Assembly: GCA_035551355.1 (NCBI GenBank)
Contig: DASZNF010000005.1
Location: forward strand, 62,001 to 126,000
Origin: DATATV01 sp035551355
GTDB lineage: Bacteria > Actinomycetota > Actinomycetes > Mycobacteriales > Pseudonocardiaceae
DNA length: 64,000 nt
Reading direction: 5' to 3'
How positions within the stretch are numbered: the stretch's first letter is position 1; each line of letters starts with the position of its first letter. Under the pieces are notes generated by a model. The model made no database searches and was not told the DNA's origin. It saw only the letters and a program-made list of their open reading frames with translations. Below, one piece after another: positions 1-8,421 of this stretch. The translations under genes and the position numbers were made by a program.

Positions 1-911
1 TCATGCTGGTCGCGCTGCACGATCCGGGCCAGCGCCCCCGGCTGCCCGAGGACGCGTTGTCCATGCTGGGCGAGGACATGCCGCCGCCGGGCTGGATCGA
101 CGTCGCGGTGGACGCGGCCGGCCGGACCAGCAGCGAGATCGCGGTGCGCATCGCCGAGCGGATCGGCCCACTGCTGCGGCGGCCCGACCGGGGACCGGAC
201 CGGCCGGTCGTGGTGGTGGTCGATTCGGTGGACACCGCGCGCAATCCCGGCGAACTGCTGGGCCAGGTGCTGCGCCCGCTGGCCGAGGCGTTCCCGCAGC
301 GGCTGCGCATCGTGGCCGGTTCCCGCGAACCACTGGGCGGGATCACCGGAAACACCTTGTACACCAGCGTTTCCCGGCCGCCGGACGCGACCAACGGACG
401 CTCGGTGGCCGATCGGCTGGACGGACTGGACACGCTGCTGGACGAGATCGACGAACTGGAAAGCACCGGCCGGGCCCGGTTTCCCGAGCTGCGGGCCCGG
501 GTCCGCGACGTGCCGGCGCCGACCGATCTGGTGACCCGGCTGCGGCTGCGCGCCACCCGGGTGCGCCGGGCCGCCGAACTGGCCGCCCCGGCCGATCCAC
601 GGGTGCCGGCCAAGCTGGCCGAGACCGAGGAGCGAGCCGCGCACGCCCGGCAGACGGGTCGCGCGTTGTTGTCGCGCTACACCGAACTGGCCCGGCAGCC
701 GGAGGTGCTGCTCGGTCTGCTCAACGCGTTCCGGGACCGCGCGGTGCTGCTCGGCGCGGCCGAGGACCTCGACCTGGCCGACCACTACGACCGGGCGCAC
801 CGGTTGCTGGCCGCGACCCCGTGCCGGTTGTCCGACGCCGAACGCGCGGTATGGCGCTATGTCACCGCCGTGTGGCGTAGGCAGGGCCTGACCGGCGAGG
901 TGGACGGGTGA
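1..911 (+). CDS. P-loop NTPase, C-terminal part (5' end outside window)
   Basis: The reading frame is open from the left edge (phase from base 3), so the true start lies upstream. The visible part has a strong hydrophobic strand ending in VVVVVDSVD, which looks like a Walker B. It is followed by a strand and sensor-like VAGSREP, then a helix-rich C-terminus with no recognisable repeats. The Walker A would lie upstream of the window. I infer a STAND/AAA-type ATPase subunit, possibly the partner of a trypsin-like protease domain as in actinobacterial loci that carry Trypco1 proteins, but the N-terminus cannot be seen. Its TGA overlaps the GTG of the next gene (GTGA at 908-911), so the two are translationally coupled. 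Confidence 0.6.
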   Translation, partial: MLVALHDPGQRPRLPEDALSMLGEDMPPPGWIDVAVDAAGRTSSEIAVRIAERIGPLLRRPDRGPDRPVVVVVDSVDTARNPGELLGQVLRPLAEAFPQRLRIVAGSREPLGGITGNTLYTSVSRPPDATNGRSVADRLDGLDTLLDEIDELESTGRARFPELRARVRDVPAPTDLVTRLRLRATRVRRAAELAAPADPRVPAKLAETEERAAHARQTGRALLSRYTELARQPEVLLGLLNAFRDRAVLLGAAEDLDLADHYDRAHRLLAATPCRLSDAERAVWRYVTAVWRRQGLTGEVDG

Positions 912-3301
912 TCCGGTGCAACCGGCCGGGCTGCACCGGCCTGGTCGACGACAGCGGGTTCTGCGATCAACAGGGCCATCTCTATGTGGCGCAACCGGAA
1001 TCGCCGCCCACTCCCGCGCAACCGCCGACCCGGCAGGCCGCGCCGGACACCGCGGGCGAGTTGCCCGCGACCCGGGCCGGGGTGGTCGAGCCGACTCAGG
1101 CTGGAAAGGTCGAACCGACCCGGGCCGCCACCGGCACCGACCGGTTCACCGGCGTCGACGCGCGCACCACGCCGGCGACGCACCACGCCGGGGCAGCCGA
1201 CTGGCTGGGCGTGCGGCTGCCGTGGATCGCCGAATCCGCCGACCCGAGCACCGAGCCGGCCGAGGGCCTTGTCGTGCCCGAATCGCACCGCAACTGCGGC
1301 AACTGCGGCACCGAGGTCGGCCGCGGCCGCTACGACCAGCCGGGCCGCACCGAGGGCTTCTGCCCGAAATGCGCCGCGCCCTACTCATTCGTGCCCAAGC
1401 TGCACCGCGGGGAGCTGCTGGCCGACCGATACCGGGTGCGCCATCCGCTCGGGCACGGCGGGCTGTCCTGGGCCTATCTGGCCACCGACGAACGGCTCAA
1501 CCGCACGGTCGTCCTCAAAGGACTGATCCGGTCCGGCGCGTCCTGGGAGGCGGACTCGATCCACCGCGAGCGGGACGTGCTGACCGTGCTCAACCACCCG
1601 AACATCGTGCGGATCAACGACTTCGTCACCCATCCCGAGGCGGCCGGCGAGGATTCGGTCGAGTACATCGTGATGGACTACGTGGACGGCTGGAGCCTGC
1701 AGCGGATCAAGGACCTCGGCCACACCGGGCAGCGGGAGCTGACCGTGCACACCGTGCTCGGCTACGGCATCTGGATCCTGGACGCGCTGAGCTACCTGCA
1801 CGATCGCGACCTGCTGTACTGCGATCTCAAGCCGGAGAACGTGATCCACCAGGGCGAGCAGCTGCGGCTGATCGACATGGGCGCGGTGCGCGCGGTCGAC
1901 GACCGGGACTCGCCGGCCTGGGGCACCAACGGTTTCCAGGTGTCCCGCGAGGAGATCCGGCGGCGCGGCCTTACCGTGCGCTCGGATCTGCACACCGTCG
2001 GCCGGACGCTGCGCACGCTGCTGGTGGCCAGCACCGGCGGCCACGCGGCCAAACCGGCGCCGAAGAAGCTCCGCCCGGCCATCGAGTCGTTCCGGCTCGC
2101 CCTGGACTGCGCCGACAATCCGGACTGGCACCAGCGGTTCGCCTCCGCGGGCGCGATGAGCGAACAGTTGCACGGCATCCTGCGCGAGCTGGACGGTTTG
2201 TCCGGGCAGCGGCCGGATCCGGCCCGGTCCACGCTGTTCGGCGACCTGCTGACGTTGATGGACGACGGGCTGGGCACCGCGCCCACCCTGGCCGCCTGGA
2301 CCAGCCGCGCGGCCGGTGAGGCGGTGCTGGCGCCGACGGTGCTGGACACCGGCGCGCCCGAGCCGGCCCGGATCGCCACCCTGCTGCCCGATCCGCGGCC
2401 CGATCCGGGCGATGTGGCCACCGGCTTCCTGGCCGGGGTCAACACCTACGACCCGCGCCAACTGCTGGCCGCCGCGGACACCTTCGGCGAGCCCTCCTAC
2501 GAGATCGAACTGCTGCGCTGCCGGGCCCAGCTGGCCGCGGGCGACCCGGCCGCCGCGCGGCACGCGCTCACCGAGGCCGCGCGGTGGATGCCCGAACCGC
2601 ACGACTGGCGGATGGCCTGGCACCAGGGCCTGCTCGCGCTGCACCAGTCCACAAGGGACGATCTGGTGACGGTGGCCCAGGCGCACGACCACTTCACCCA
2701 GGTGCGGGCCCGGTTGCCCGGCGAGCCCGCCCCCCGGCTGGCGCTGGGCTGCATCGCGGAACGGCTGGGCGACCCGCTGGCCGCGGCCGCGCACTTCGCA
2801 TCGGTGTGGCGCACCAACAACACCGCGGTGAGCGCGGTGTTCGGGCTGGCCCGCCAGCACATCGGGGCCGGGGAACGGGACAAGGCGGTGGACATCCTGG
2901 ACGAGGTGCCGCAGCAGTCCCGGCACTACGAGGCGGCACGGATCGCCGCGATCCGGGTGCGGGCCGGGCATTTCGACGGTATCGAGGCGCCCGGCGTCGC
3001 GGATCTGGTCGACGCGTTCGCCCGGCTGGCCCCGGGCACGTTCACCGGCGGCCCGGCCGAACGGGCCCGGCTGCTCACCTTCGCCGGACAGTCCCACCTG
3101 GCCTGGCTGGCCGGTAAGGAGCCCAGCCGGGCCGACGCCGCGCGGCTGCGCGCGATGGACCTGCCCGCCTCCAACCGGCGGCTGCGGCTGCGGATGTCCG
3201 AGCTGTTCCGGGAACTGGCCGCGCGGCAGGCCGACAGCGAAGTCCGGCACGACACCCTGATCGATCTGGCGAATCTGGTCCGGCCGCACACGTGGTGGTG
3301 A
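908..3301 (+). CDS. PknG-like Ser/Thr kinase with zinc ribbon, rubredoxin and TPR parts
   Basis: This 797-residue protein follows the PknG plan. An N-terminal ribbon (C4, C9, C19) is followed by a Pro/Thr-rich linker and a rubredoxin-like pair of CxxC motifs (C130/C133 and C152/C155). The kinase domain runs from about 176 to 430, and the C-terminal half is an alanine-rich TPR-like helical repeat. Kinase features are the glycine loop LGHGGLS, the lysine in VVLKGL (K204), the catalytic loop YCDLKPEN (D306) and a DMG in place of DFG (323-325). The HRD arginine is absent, as in M. tuberculosis PknG. Known PknG works with GlnH and GlnX to sense amino acids. Here the partners downstream are a VWA protein, a four-helix membrane protein and a sugar-type binding protein, so this is probably a paralogous sensor rather than the canonical pknG locus. 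Confidence 0.9.
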   Translation: MIRCNRPGCTGLVDDSGFCDQQGHLYVAQPESPPTPAQPPTRQAAPDTAGELPATRAGVVEPTQAGKVEPTRAATGTDRFTGVDARTTPATHHAGAADWLGVRLPWIAESADPSTEPAEGLVVPESHRNCGNCGTEVGRGRYDQPGRTEGFCPKCAAPYSFVPKLHRGELLADRYRVRHPLGHGGLSWAYLATDERLNRTVVLKGLIRSGASWEADSIHRERDVLTVLNHPNIVRINDFVTHPEAAGEDSVEYIVMDYVDGWSLQRIKDLGHTGQRELTVHTVLGYGIWILDALSYLHDRDLLYCDLKPENVIHQGEQLRLIDMGAVRAVDDRDSPAWGTNGFQVSREEIRRRGLTVRSDLHTVGRTLRTLLVASTGGHAAKPAPKKLRPAIESFRLALDCADNPDWHQRFASAGAMSEQLHGILRELDGLSGQRPDPARSTLFGDLLTLMDDGLGTAPTLAAWTSRAAGEAVLAPTVLDTGAPEPARIATLLPDPRPDPGDVATGFLAGVNTYDPRQLLAAADTFGEPSYEIELLRCRAQLAAGDPAAARHALTEAARWMPEPHDWRMAWHQGLLALHQSTRDDLVTVAQAHDHFTQVRARLPGEPAPRLALGCIAERLGDPLAAAAHFASVWRTNNTAVSAVFGLARQHIGAGERDKAVDILDEVPQQSRHYEAARIAAIRVRAGHFDGIEAPGVADLVDAFARLAPGTFTGGPAERARLLTFAGQSHLAWLAGKEPSRADAARLRAMDLPASNRRLRLRMSELFRELAARQADSEVRHDTLIDLANLVRPHTWW

Positions 3302-3321
3302 GGAAGGTGGTGCGGAAAGCG

Positions 3322-4788
3322 ATGGCGGACAACGACTCCGGCGCCGGCGCGGCGGACCGGCGCGGCGGATTCAGCCTGGCCGTGCACGAGAACAAGTATC
3401 TGCCCGCGGATGGCACCGAGGTGGTCGCGGTACTCACCGTCACCGGCGAGCGGCTGGCCGGGCCCGCCGGCGGACCCGCGGCGGCCGAGGTGATCCTGCT
3501 GGACTGCTCCGGTTCCATGGCCGATCCGCTGACCAAACTGTTCTCCGCCAAGGAAGCCACCAACGCGGCCATCGACGCGTTGCGCGACGGCGTGCGGTTC
3601 GCCGTAGTGCACGGCACGCACGAAGCCCGGATGATCTACCCCGGGCACCAGGGCTTGGTCGCGGCCGACGCGCACAGCCGGGCCGCGGCCAAGGCCGCCG
3701 TTGGCCGGCTGACCGCCAGCGGCGGCACCGCCATCAGCAGCTGGCTGCGCCTGGCCGAACTGTTGCTGGCCGGGCATTCCGGCGCGGTCCGGCACGCCAT
3801 GCTGATCACCGATGGCAAGCAGGAACACGAAACCCGGGCCGATCTGAACGAGACGCTCACCGGCTGCGCCGGGCGGTTCGGCTGCGACGCGCGCGGCATC
3901 GGCGACGAGTGGGACCCCACCGAGCTGCGGCACATCACCACGGCACTGGGCGGTTCCACCCGGGGTGTGGCCCGGTTGGAGGAGATGGTCGCCGACTTCC
4001 GGGAGCTGATGGGCGCGGCCATGCGCCGCTCGGTGCCGGACGTGGATCTGCTGGTGCGCACGGTGGCCATGGCCTCGCTGCGCGAGGCCCGCCAGGTCTT
4101 CCCCACCGTCGCCGACCTGACCGCGCAGACGGTCCGGGTGGACGCGGACACGGTGCGGCTGACCACCGGCGCATGGGCCGACGAGACCCGGGAATACCTG
4201 CTGGCCATCGGCATCGACACCGCCGACCGGGAGCCCGGCGAGGACCGGCTGGCCGCCCGGGTGCAGGTCGAGGTGCGCGGTGCGGACGCGGATGAGCTCG
4301 ACACCCCGCCGCCCGCGCTGATCATGGTGCACTGGACCAACGATCCGGTGCTGACCGCGCGGCTGGACGCACGGGTCACGCACTACGCCGGGCAGGAGGA
4401 GCTGGGCGACGCGGTCCGCGCGGGCTGCGATGCCTACCACAGCAAGGACTGGCCGGCCGCGGTCGCCGAACTGGGCCGGGCGGTGCGATTGGCCACCGAG
4501 TCGGGCAACACCGCCGTGCTGCGCGATCTGGCCCGGCTGGTGGAAACGGTGGACGCCGCGAACGGGGTGGTGCGGCTGCGCGGGGACGTGTCGGTCAGCG
4601 AGCTGCTGGCCACCGAGGCCGGTTCGGCCTTCACTGCCGCGTATTCCGTTGCGGCGCAACCGGAATCGCCTGCACCGATCGCGGCCGGTCCGCCCCGGGA
4701 ATGCCCGAAGGAGGACTGCGGCTACCGGTCCGCGCCGGACGCGGTGGTGTGTGAGAACTGCCGCACGCCATTGGACGCGCCGTCGTGA
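3322..4788 (+). CDS. von Willebrand factor A domain protein with C-terminal zinc ribbon
   Basis: The product is about 488 residues. After a short tail it has a beta-strand region, then a VWA domain with a complete MIDAS start (DCSGSM near residue 61), a TSGGTAISSWL segment and MLITDGK. A beta-rich middle part and a helical section follow. The C-terminus is a four-cysteine ribbon (CPKEDCGY...VCENC) that echoes the ribbons of the kinase before it. I prefer ATG 3322, with AGGAAGG 14 bases upstream. A GTG at 3292 that overlaps the kinase stop is the alternative and adds ten residues. VWA proteins bind partners through the metal site, so this is probably a scaffold in the kinase complex (inference). 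Confidence 0.85.
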   Translation: MADNDSGAGAADRRGGFSLAVHENKYLPADGTEVVAVLTVTGERLAGPAGGPAAAEVILLDCSGSMADPLTKLFSAKEATNAAIDALRDGVRFAVVHGTHEARMIYPGHQGLVAADAHSRAAAKAAVGRLTASGGTAISSWLRLAELLLAGHSGAVRHAMLITDGKQEHETRADLNETLTGCAGRFGCDARGIGDEWDPTELRHITTALGGSTRGVARLEEMVADFRELMGAAMRRSVPDVDLLVRTVAMASLREARQVFPTVADLTAQTVRVDADTVRLTTGAWADETREYLLAIGIDTADREPGEDRLAARVQVEVRGADADELDTPPPALIMVHWTNDPVLTARLDARVTHYAGQEELGDAVRAGCDAYHSKDWPAAVAELGRAVRLATESGNTAVLRDLARLVETVDAANGVVRLRGDVSVSELLATEAGSAFTAAYSVAAQPESPAPIAAGPPRECPKEDCGYRSAPDAVVCENCRTPLDAPS

Positions 4789-5933
4789 CCGCGACACTGC
4801 CGCACCCGATCACCCGGCTGCCGGCCTGGTGGCGCCGGCGGGTGCTGCTGTCCGGCCGGCTGTCCACCACCCGGATCGTGCTGGCCCGGCTGCGCGCGGC
4901 GCTGTTGTTGGGCATCGTGCTGGTGCTGGCCACCTCCTATCTGGCCTACCAGCAGGCGCACGACACGGTCACCGCGGCCGGCAGCCGGTCGGCGATCGCG
5001 GTGCTGAACGCCTCGGTTGCGCAGCAGGCGCTGATCGAGGCGGACGCCGCGATGGTGGCCGGGCTGGCCGGAAACGTGGTGCAGCGCGGCGCGCAGGCCA
5101 CCACCTACCGCGACGATCTGGCGCTGGCCGGTCAAAGCCTGCAGGGCGTCGGCCAGTTCGACGTGGTGGGCAACCCGGTCAGCCTTGACCTGCAACAGGT
5201 CGAGGGCCAGCTAACCATCTACAGTGGACTGGTCGCGCAGGCCTACGTGGACTACGGCGACGGCACCGCGACCGACAGCGCGCGGCTGGGGTTGGTCGAG
5301 GTGGTGTATGCGTCCAAGCTGATGCATTCCGGCGGCATCCTGGACACGCTGCACGCGCTGTTCCTGGCCGAACAGCAGGCGTTCGACGCGCAGGTGTCCT
5401 CCGGCTGGCTGTCCGCGCCGGCCGCGCTGTTGTGGGCGGTGCCCGCCGCCGCGCTGCTGGTGCTGCTGGTGGCGACCCAGATCGTGCTGGCCCGCCGGTT
5501 CCGGCGCAAGCTCAACGCCGGTCTGCTGGCCGCCACCGCGCTGCTGCTGATCCTGGCCGGCTGCATCGGGGTGATCACCGGAATCGAGGCGTCCCGGCTG
5601 GACGGCACCCGGGACGCGGTGGCCACGGTGCTGGCCGACCGGCGGGTCACCCCCGGCGCGCTGTCCGGGGGCGGCGGCACCTGGGAGGCCCGGGTGCTGG
5701 ACGGCATGTGCGGGCAGGCGGCCCAGGTGGGCTGCGGCAGCGCCAGCCTGCCGCGCGGGGTCACCCCGACCCGGCAGGAGACCGACGCCACCGACGCGAC
5801 CGACCGCGCGGCGGCCGCACCCGACGAGTACGGCCTGCGCTACGTGATTCCGGGGCTGGGCGCGGTCGTGATCGCGTCGCTGTGGCTGGGCATTCACCTG
5901 CGTATCCGCGATTACCGTTATGAGGCGCGATGA
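4785..5933 (+). CDS. four-helix membrane protein, GlnX-like
   Basis: The 382-residue protein has four predicted membrane helices at about 35-57, 212-236, 246-268 and 355-372. Two extracytoplasmic segments of about 150 and 85 residues lie between helices 1-2 and 3-4; the second has two Cys (MCGQAAQVGC). This topology matches GlnX, the membrane partner of PknG and GlnH in mycobacteria, although I cannot show sequence homology by eye. It is coupled to both neighbours by GTGA (4785-4788) and ATGA (5930-5933) overlaps. Likely role: to relay occupancy of the downstream binding protein to the cytoplasmic kinase. Confidence 0.7.
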   Translation: MTATLPHPITRLPAWWRRRVLLSGRLSTTRIVLARLRAALLLGIVLVLATSYLAYQQAHDTVTAAGSRSAIAVLNASVAQQALIEADAAMVAGLAGNVVQRGAQATTYRDDLALAGQSLQGVGQFDVVGNPVSLDLQQVEGQLTIYSGLVAQAYVDYGDGTATDSARLGLVEVVYASKLMHSGGILDTLHALFLAEQQAFDAQVSSGWLSAPAALLWAVPAAALLVLLVATQIVLARRFRRKLNAGLLAATALLLILAGCIGVITGIEASRLDGTRDAVATVLADRRVTPGALSGGGGTWEARVLDGMCGQAAQVGCGSASLPRGVTPTRQETDATDATDRAAAAPDEYGLRYVIPGLGAVVIASLWLGIHLRIRDYRYEAR

Positions 5934-7312
5934 TCCGGGCGAGAACAGGGTTGACCCGGCTGGCCGTGGCACTGTCGCTGGTGGCCGCCGGGGTGGTGCC
6001 GGTGGCCTGCGCCCCGTCCGGCTGCGACCGCACGCTGGAGGTGATCGGCAACTGGACCGGCACCGAGGCCACCGACTTCGGCAAGGTGCTGGACGGATTC
6101 CACCAGGCCACCGGCTGCACCGCCCTCTACCACGGCTCCCAGTCCCTTGACCAGGAACTGCAGGCCGATGTGCAGCAGGGCGATCCGCCGGATCTGGCGA
6201 TGCTGTCCAGTCCCGGCGAGTTGCAGTTCTACGCCGATCAGGGCGATCTGCGCGGTTTCCCGTTGGACGACAACGAGATCGCCGCGTACCCGTCGCAGTG
6301 GCGGGTGCTGGAGGAACAACTGCGGCCGCGGGATTCCGATCCCACCCTGCAGTACGCGATCGTGTTCAAGGCCGACCTGAAAAGCGCGGTCTGGTACGAC
6401 CCCGAGGCGATGCGAGCCCTCGGTCCACGGTGGACCGGGCCGCCGACGAGCTGGGCCGGGCTGACCGCGTTGTCCTCGGCCATCGGCGCGGCCGGGAAGA
6501 CGCCGTGGTGCCTTGGCATGGAGGCCACGCCGAACTCGGGCTGGCCGGGCACCGACTGGATCGAGGACATCCTGCTGCACCAGTCCGGGGTGAGCGCCTA
6601 CCAGGACTGGGCCAACGGCAGGCTGTCCTGGCTCTCGGCACCGGTGCAGAACGCGTGGAATGCCTGGGGCGCACTGCTTTCCGCGCAGCACACCATCCCC
6701 GACGACCCGGCCGCGGACGCCGCGCAGGATCCGTTGCTCACCAACTTCGCCGCCGCAGGCACGCCCATGTTCGGCTCCCCGCCCGGCTGCTATCTCGACC
6801 ACAAGGCGTCCTTCGTGATGAGCAGCTACCAGTCCGTCGCCCTGCCCGGCGGCGGGAATCCGCAACCGGCGGCCGACTACGCGTTCTTCCCGTTCCCCTC
6901 GTTCGGCGGCGCGGACACCGCCGGCGAGGAGGTGTCCGCGGACATCGGCACGGTGTTCCGGTCGTCCCAGCCGGCGGACCAGCTGATCGCCTACCTGGCC
7001 TCGACCGACGCCCAGCGGATCTGGCCCGGCATCGGCTCGGCGTTCTCGGTCGACTCCGAGGTGGCGCTGTCCGACTACGCCGATCCGGAGAAGCGGCAGG
7101 TGGCGACCATGCTGACCCGCACAACCGACGCGCTGTGCTTCGACGCCTCGGATCTGATGCCGCCGGCGATGAGCACCGCGTTCACCCAGGCCGTGCTGAG
7201 ATACTTGATCGACCCGGGCAGCCTGCCCGATCTGCTGGCCGGGCTGGACCAGGTGCGCGCGCAGGCCTACGGCGCGAACACCCGGACCTACACCTGTGGT
7301 GGCAGCGGATGA
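5930..7312 (+). CDS. extracellular solute-binding lipoprotein (family 1, sugar-type)
   Basis: The 460-residue product has an RAR-rich n-region, a hydrophobic core and a lipobox-like VPVAC near residue 26, so it should be a lipid-anchored exported protein. The mature part resembles family 1 (carbohydrate-type) binding proteins: LEVIGNWTGTEATDF at the start, QQGDPPDLAMLSSPGEL, and late segments like those of MalE-type proteins (CFDASDLMPPAM). No permease or ABC ATPase gene is adjacent, so it probably serves as a sensor and not for uptake. That parallels GlnH in the PknG pathway but with a different ligand class. Three or four cysteines in the mature region could form disulfides. Confidence 0.85.
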   Translation: MIRARTGLTRLAVALSLVAAGVVPVACAPSGCDRTLEVIGNWTGTEATDFGKVLDGFHQATGCTALYHGSQSLDQELQADVQQGDPPDLAMLSSPGELQFYADQGDLRGFPLDDNEIAAYPSQWRVLEEQLRPRDSDPTLQYAIVFKADLKSAVWYDPEAMRALGPRWTGPPTSWAGLTALSSAIGAAGKTPWCLGMEATPNSGWPGTDWIEDILLHQSGVSAYQDWANGRLSWLSAPVQNAWNAWGALLSAQHTIPDDPAADAAQDPLLTNFAAAGTPMFGSPPGCYLDHKASFVMSSYQSVALPGGGNPQPAADYAFFPFPSFGGADTAGEEVSADIGTVFRSSQPADQLIAYLASTDAQRIWPGIGSAFSVDSEVALSDYADPEKRQVATMLTRTTDALCFDASDLMPPAMSTAFTQAVLRYLIDPGSLPDLLAGLDQVRAQAYGANTRTYTCGGSG

Positions 7313-7342
7313 GCCCGGCCGAGTAGAGGAGCACGAAACGGT

Positions 7343-7699
7343 ATGGCGTACGCCGAATTCGGATTGGCCGATGGCGGCCAGGTGCTGGTCGAACTGGAGC
7401 GGGCGGGCGGTCCGGCGCTGGCCGGGCGCGGCCGGGACGTGGTGCGCGCGGCGAGCGAGTCGTTCGAGCGGACCCTGTCCACCGTGCGGGACGCGGCCGG
7501 CGCCGCGCTGAGCCAGTTCCAGGAGATGGCGCACCAGCCGGACACGGTGGAACTGCGGTTCGGGGTGAAGTTCGACGTGGAGGCGGGCGCGGTGATCGCC
7601 CGCACCGGGGTGGAGGGCCAGTTGGAGGTCAAGCTGACCTGGCACGCCAGGTCCGCCGACACCGCCGGGCCCGGCGAGGCGGCCGCACCGGCGGAGTGA
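7343..7699 (+). CDS. Trypco1 (trypsin-co-occurring domain 1, CU044_2847-type) protein
   Basis: This is a 118-residue protein. Its central VELRFGVKFDVEAGAVIA followed by EGQLEVKLTW is the characteristic end of the Trypco1 family. The first half has the usual FGLADGGQVLVELE strand and a helix from the GRDVVRAASESFERTL region. Family members are known from comparative genomics to lie next to trypsin-like proteases and NTPases of proposed conflict systems; their biochemical role is not established. An AGAGGAG-like ribosome site lies about 11 bases before the ATG. The gene sits 30 bases after the binding protein and closes the operon. Its presence is the main reason to link this PknG-type locus to such systems. 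Confidence 0.85.
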   Translation: MAYAEFGLADGGQVLVELERAGGPALAGRGRDVVRAASESFERTLSTVRDAAGAALSQFQEMAHQPDTVELRFGVKFDVEAGAVIARTGVEGQLEVKLTWHARSADTAGPGEAAAPAE

Positions 7700-8350
7700 T
7701 CAGGCCCGGCAACTGATCTCCATGCCGTCCTCCACCGGGAAGGCGACGCTGACGTAGCCGTTGGCCGGGTCGCGGATGTAGGCCAGGTAGTCGGCCATGC
7801 TCGCCTGGTCGATATCGTCGGCGACCACCACGGCGCCGGGTGCCAGTCGCGGTTCCAGCGACCGCAGCACCGGAAGGCACATCTCCTTCCAGCCGTCCAG
7901 CAGCACCAGCCCGATCGGTCCGGGGATCTCGGCCAGGGTTTCCAGTGCGTCACCGGCCAGCACGGTGGCCACCTCGGACAGTCCGGCCTCGGCCAGGTTG
8001 GCCCGGGCCGCGGCGATCTTGGCCTCGCTCAGTTCGGTGCCGAACACCCGACCGACGCCGTTGTCCGTGACGGCCGCGGCCAGGTGGATGGTGGAGATGC
8101 CGAACGAGGTGCCGAACTCGACCACGGTGTGCGGCCGCGCGGCGCGGGTGAGCAGGTAGAGCAGTTCGCCGCCGGCTCGGGAGACGGGCAGGTAGAGCCC
8201 GGCCGCCGCGTCCGCCTTCTGTTGTGCGGTCGCGGTTTCCCAGAAGCCGGCGGTCCGGGCCGGGGCCACGCCGAAGTCGTCGGCGTCCGAGGCGGTGAAC
8301 ATCCGGGCGAGCAGGTCGTGCACGCGCGGCGTGCGCAGGGTGTTGGTCAT
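7700..8350 (-). CDS. class I SAM-dependent O-methyltransferase (COMT-like)
   Basis: The 216-residue protein has the AdoMet-binding motif VVEFGTSFGIST (about residues 75-86), an acidic residue after strand 2 (GTELSEAK), GDALETL and VLLDGWKE. This pattern is typical of the bacterial metal-dependent catechol/caffeoyl-CoA O-methyltransferase family; the substrate is unknown. It is divergent from a TetR gene across a palindromic operator and is convergent with the Trypco1 gene, whose stop it touches. A -10 box TAGGCT (8358-8363, minus strand) sits 7 nt before its ATG, which predicts a leaderless message controlled by the TetR protein. Confidence 0.85.
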   Translation of the reverse strand: MTNTLRTPRVHDLLARMFTASDADDFGVAPARTAGFWETATAQQKADAAAGLYLPVSRAGGELLYLLTRAARPHTVVEFGTSFGISTIHLAAAVTDNGVGRVFGTELSEAKIAAARANLAEAGLSEVATVLAGDALETLAEIPGPIGLVLLDGWKEMCLPVLRSLEPRLAPGAVVVADDIDQASMADYLAYIRDPANGYVSVAFPVEDGMEISCRA

Positions 8351-8357
8351 GTCGGCC

Positions 8358-8385
8358 AGCCTAGACGCAACGTTGCGTCTAGGCT
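8358..8385. promoter_or_regulatory. 28-bp perfect palindrome, TetR operator in divergent promoter
   Basis: The two 14-base arms, AGCCTAGACGCAAC and its exact complement, meet without a spacer. The site contains the -10 of the methyltransferase gene on the minus strand. It also covers the -35 region (TTGCGT 8373-8378, then TATGCT 8395-8400 after 16 bases) of the TetR gene on the plus strand. One repressor dimer pair bound here would block both promoters. Confidence 0.85.
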
Positions 8386-8421
8386 AGTCCTGGGTATGCT
8401 GCCTGGACGAACAGGAGGATC

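Noticed and set aside
1385..3289. Long antisense open frame (634 codons) opposite the PknG-like gene
   Set aside because: Typical high-GC shadow: low-complexity Gly/Arg/Pro/Gln-rich protein with no motif, opposite a clear kinase.
908..3301. Canonical pknG gene of the glnH-glnX-pknG locus
   Set aside because: Partners differ: the binding protein is sugar-type and VWA and Trypco1 genes are present, so a paralogue is more likely and no symbol was assigned.
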